Of a DNA stretch of 7,248 nucleotides, positions 6,492-7,248 are shown piece by piece. A model generated the notes under the pieces. It ran no database searches, was not told where the DNA came from, and saw nothing but the letters and a program-made list of their open reading frames with translations. The DNA is taken from assembly GCA_014377145.1 (NCBI GenBank), contig JACMQE010000247.1:1-7248 (forward strand), given 5' to 3'. The translations under genes were made by a program, and so were the position numbers. The DNA comes from Glaciimonas sp. Lineage in GTDB: Bacteria > Pseudomonadota > Gammaproteobacteria > Burkholderiales > Burkholderiaceae. The number at the start of each line of letters is the position of its first letter. The stretch's first letter is position 1.

Positions 6492-7248
6492 ATGAAACCC
6501 CGTGTACTGATCCTCTGCAACGCGTTAGATGATGTCACTCGTCAACAGCGCAGTATTACTACCGATAGTCCCGCCGCGTCACGAAAAATATTCATGCTGT
6601 GCCAGGCATTGCGCCTAGCTGGCGTAAGGCCATGTGTTGTCAGCTTGGGGCGCGGGCGGGCCGGTGGCTCAACGGCTTTCTTTCCACATGTCATCCGTCG
6701 AGTGCAAGGCGTGCCTGTTTTCTATGCGCCATTTTCACGGATTCCATTCTTGTCGGAGCTGATCTCGTTGTTGGCGCCTCTAGGAATTATCTTCAGGTTG
6801 CGACGGCAGAGTCCGAAGGCCGTAATCTTTTACAACCGCGTGATCGCCTATCTGCCAGGGTTACTGGTCTCCTCTGTCTTGGGTTATCGCAACGTGCTTG
6901 ATCTCGAAGATGGAGAGGTGACAGCTAGTGGTCAAAAACGAGTTGGAGTTCTAGCCCGACTCGTGCCTAAGGTATTCGATCGATTTTGCGGAGAAGGAGC
7001 GTTGCTGGCATGCAGTGCTCTGGCTGAGCACACCACGGCTCGACCGGTGCTTTGCTATTACGGCACGGCAGTTGGTGAGCCGCTCTCAATAAAATGGCAG
7101 TCTGAATGTGTGACAGTTCTGATGGGGGGCACTCTTTGTTTTGACACGGGTGCTGAGTTACTGATCGATGCGTTACGACAGCTACGTCGCGTATGCCCTC
7201 CTTGGGCTGAAAAGCTGTGCTTTGAGATCACAGGCCAAGGACCAAGTC
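6492..7248 (+). CDS. GT-B glycosyltransferase, GT4-like, N-terminal part (3' end cut by window edge)
   Basis: Translating from ATG 6492 gives 252 codons without a stop up to the right edge. The product begins MKPRVLILCNA, a typical first beta strand of a GT-B glycosyltransferase. SPAASRKIFMLCQALRLAGV (26-45) fits the first helix, and VIFYNRVIAYLPGLLVSSVL (111-130) then NVLDLEDGE (134-142) resemble the middle of the N-terminal domain. The second domain opens with VTVLMGGTLCFDTGAELLIDAL (207-228), matching the usual 'G.l....G...li.al' start of GT4 C-terminal domains. FEITGQGP (244-251) matches the next strand. The donor-phosphate and E-x7-E region lies beyond the window. About two thirds of a 350-400 residue protein is present. 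It follows the acyltransferase gene by 5 bases and probably adds one sugar of the repeat unit; donor and linkage are unknown. Confidence 0.85.
   Translation, partial: MKPRVLILCNALDDVTRQQRSITTDSPAASRKIFMLCQALRLAGVRPCVVSLGRGRAGGSTAFFPHVIRRVQGVPVFYAPFSRIPFLSELISLLAPLGIIFRLRRQSPKAVIFYNRVIAYLPGLLVSSVLGYRNVLDLEDGEVTASGQKRVGVLARLVPKVFDRFCGEGALLACSALAEHTTARPVLCYYGTAVGEPLSIKWQSECVTVLMGGTLCFDTGAELLIDALRQLRRVCPPWAEKLCFEITGQGPS

Noticed and set aside
6599..6901. 100-codon open frame on the + strand
   Set aside because: It lies wholly inside the longer frame from ATG 6492, which has clear glycosyltransferase features. The product of this frame is Arg/Cys-rich with no recognisable domain.

Overview
The window is a 7.2 kb stretch from the inside of a bacterial surface-polysaccharide (capsule, exopolysaccharide or O-antigen) gene cluster of the Wzx/Wzy type. 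Eight genes all lie on the + strand with gaps of 0 to about 22 bases, so they look like one transcription unit. No promoter, terminator, RNA gene, insertion sequence or CRISPR array can be supported. The first gene is cut by the left edge and the last by the right edge, so the cluster continues on both sides.

Layout from left to right: the C-terminal half of UDP-glucose 6-dehydrogenase (Ugd); a Wzx-type flippase; an FkbM-family methyltransferase; UDP-glucuronate decarboxylase (UDP-xylose synthase, Uxs); a GT-A-fold glycosyltransferase of the HlpA-like type; a multi-membrane-span protein best read as the Wzy repeat-unit polymerase; a left-handed beta-helix O-acyltransferase; and the N-terminal two thirds of a GT-B (GT4-like) glycosyltransferase. 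The last gene stays open to the window edge, so a search for complete ORFs would miss it.

Inferred workflow: Ugd makes UDP-glucuronate and Uxs decarboxylates it to UDP-xylose. The two glycosyltransferases, with others outside the window, build a lipid-linked repeat unit. The acyltransferase and the FkbM protein may decorate it with acyl and methyl groups. Wzx flips it across the inner membrane and Wzy polymerises it in the periplasm. A priming glycosyltransferase and export or chain-length genes (Wza/Wzc/Wzz types) are not in the window. The predicted polymer contains glucuronic acid, xylose or both, but the true structure cannot be read from sequence.

The organism is probably a proteobacterium, most likely gamma or beta. 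This rests on the overall protein style of Ugd and the Wzx/Wzy pathway and is only an impression. Base composition is patchy: by hand count, 2701-3060 (uxs) is about 52% G+C, 1021-1380 (wzx) about 38%, and 1981-2640 (the FkbM gene) about 32%. This suggests that wzx and the FkbM gene arrived as a foreign cassette between two genes of one sugar-nucleotide pathway. I see no wholly new system. The points of interest are the mosaic structure, the UDP-xylose branch, the unusual start sites, and the open glycosyltransferase at the right edge.
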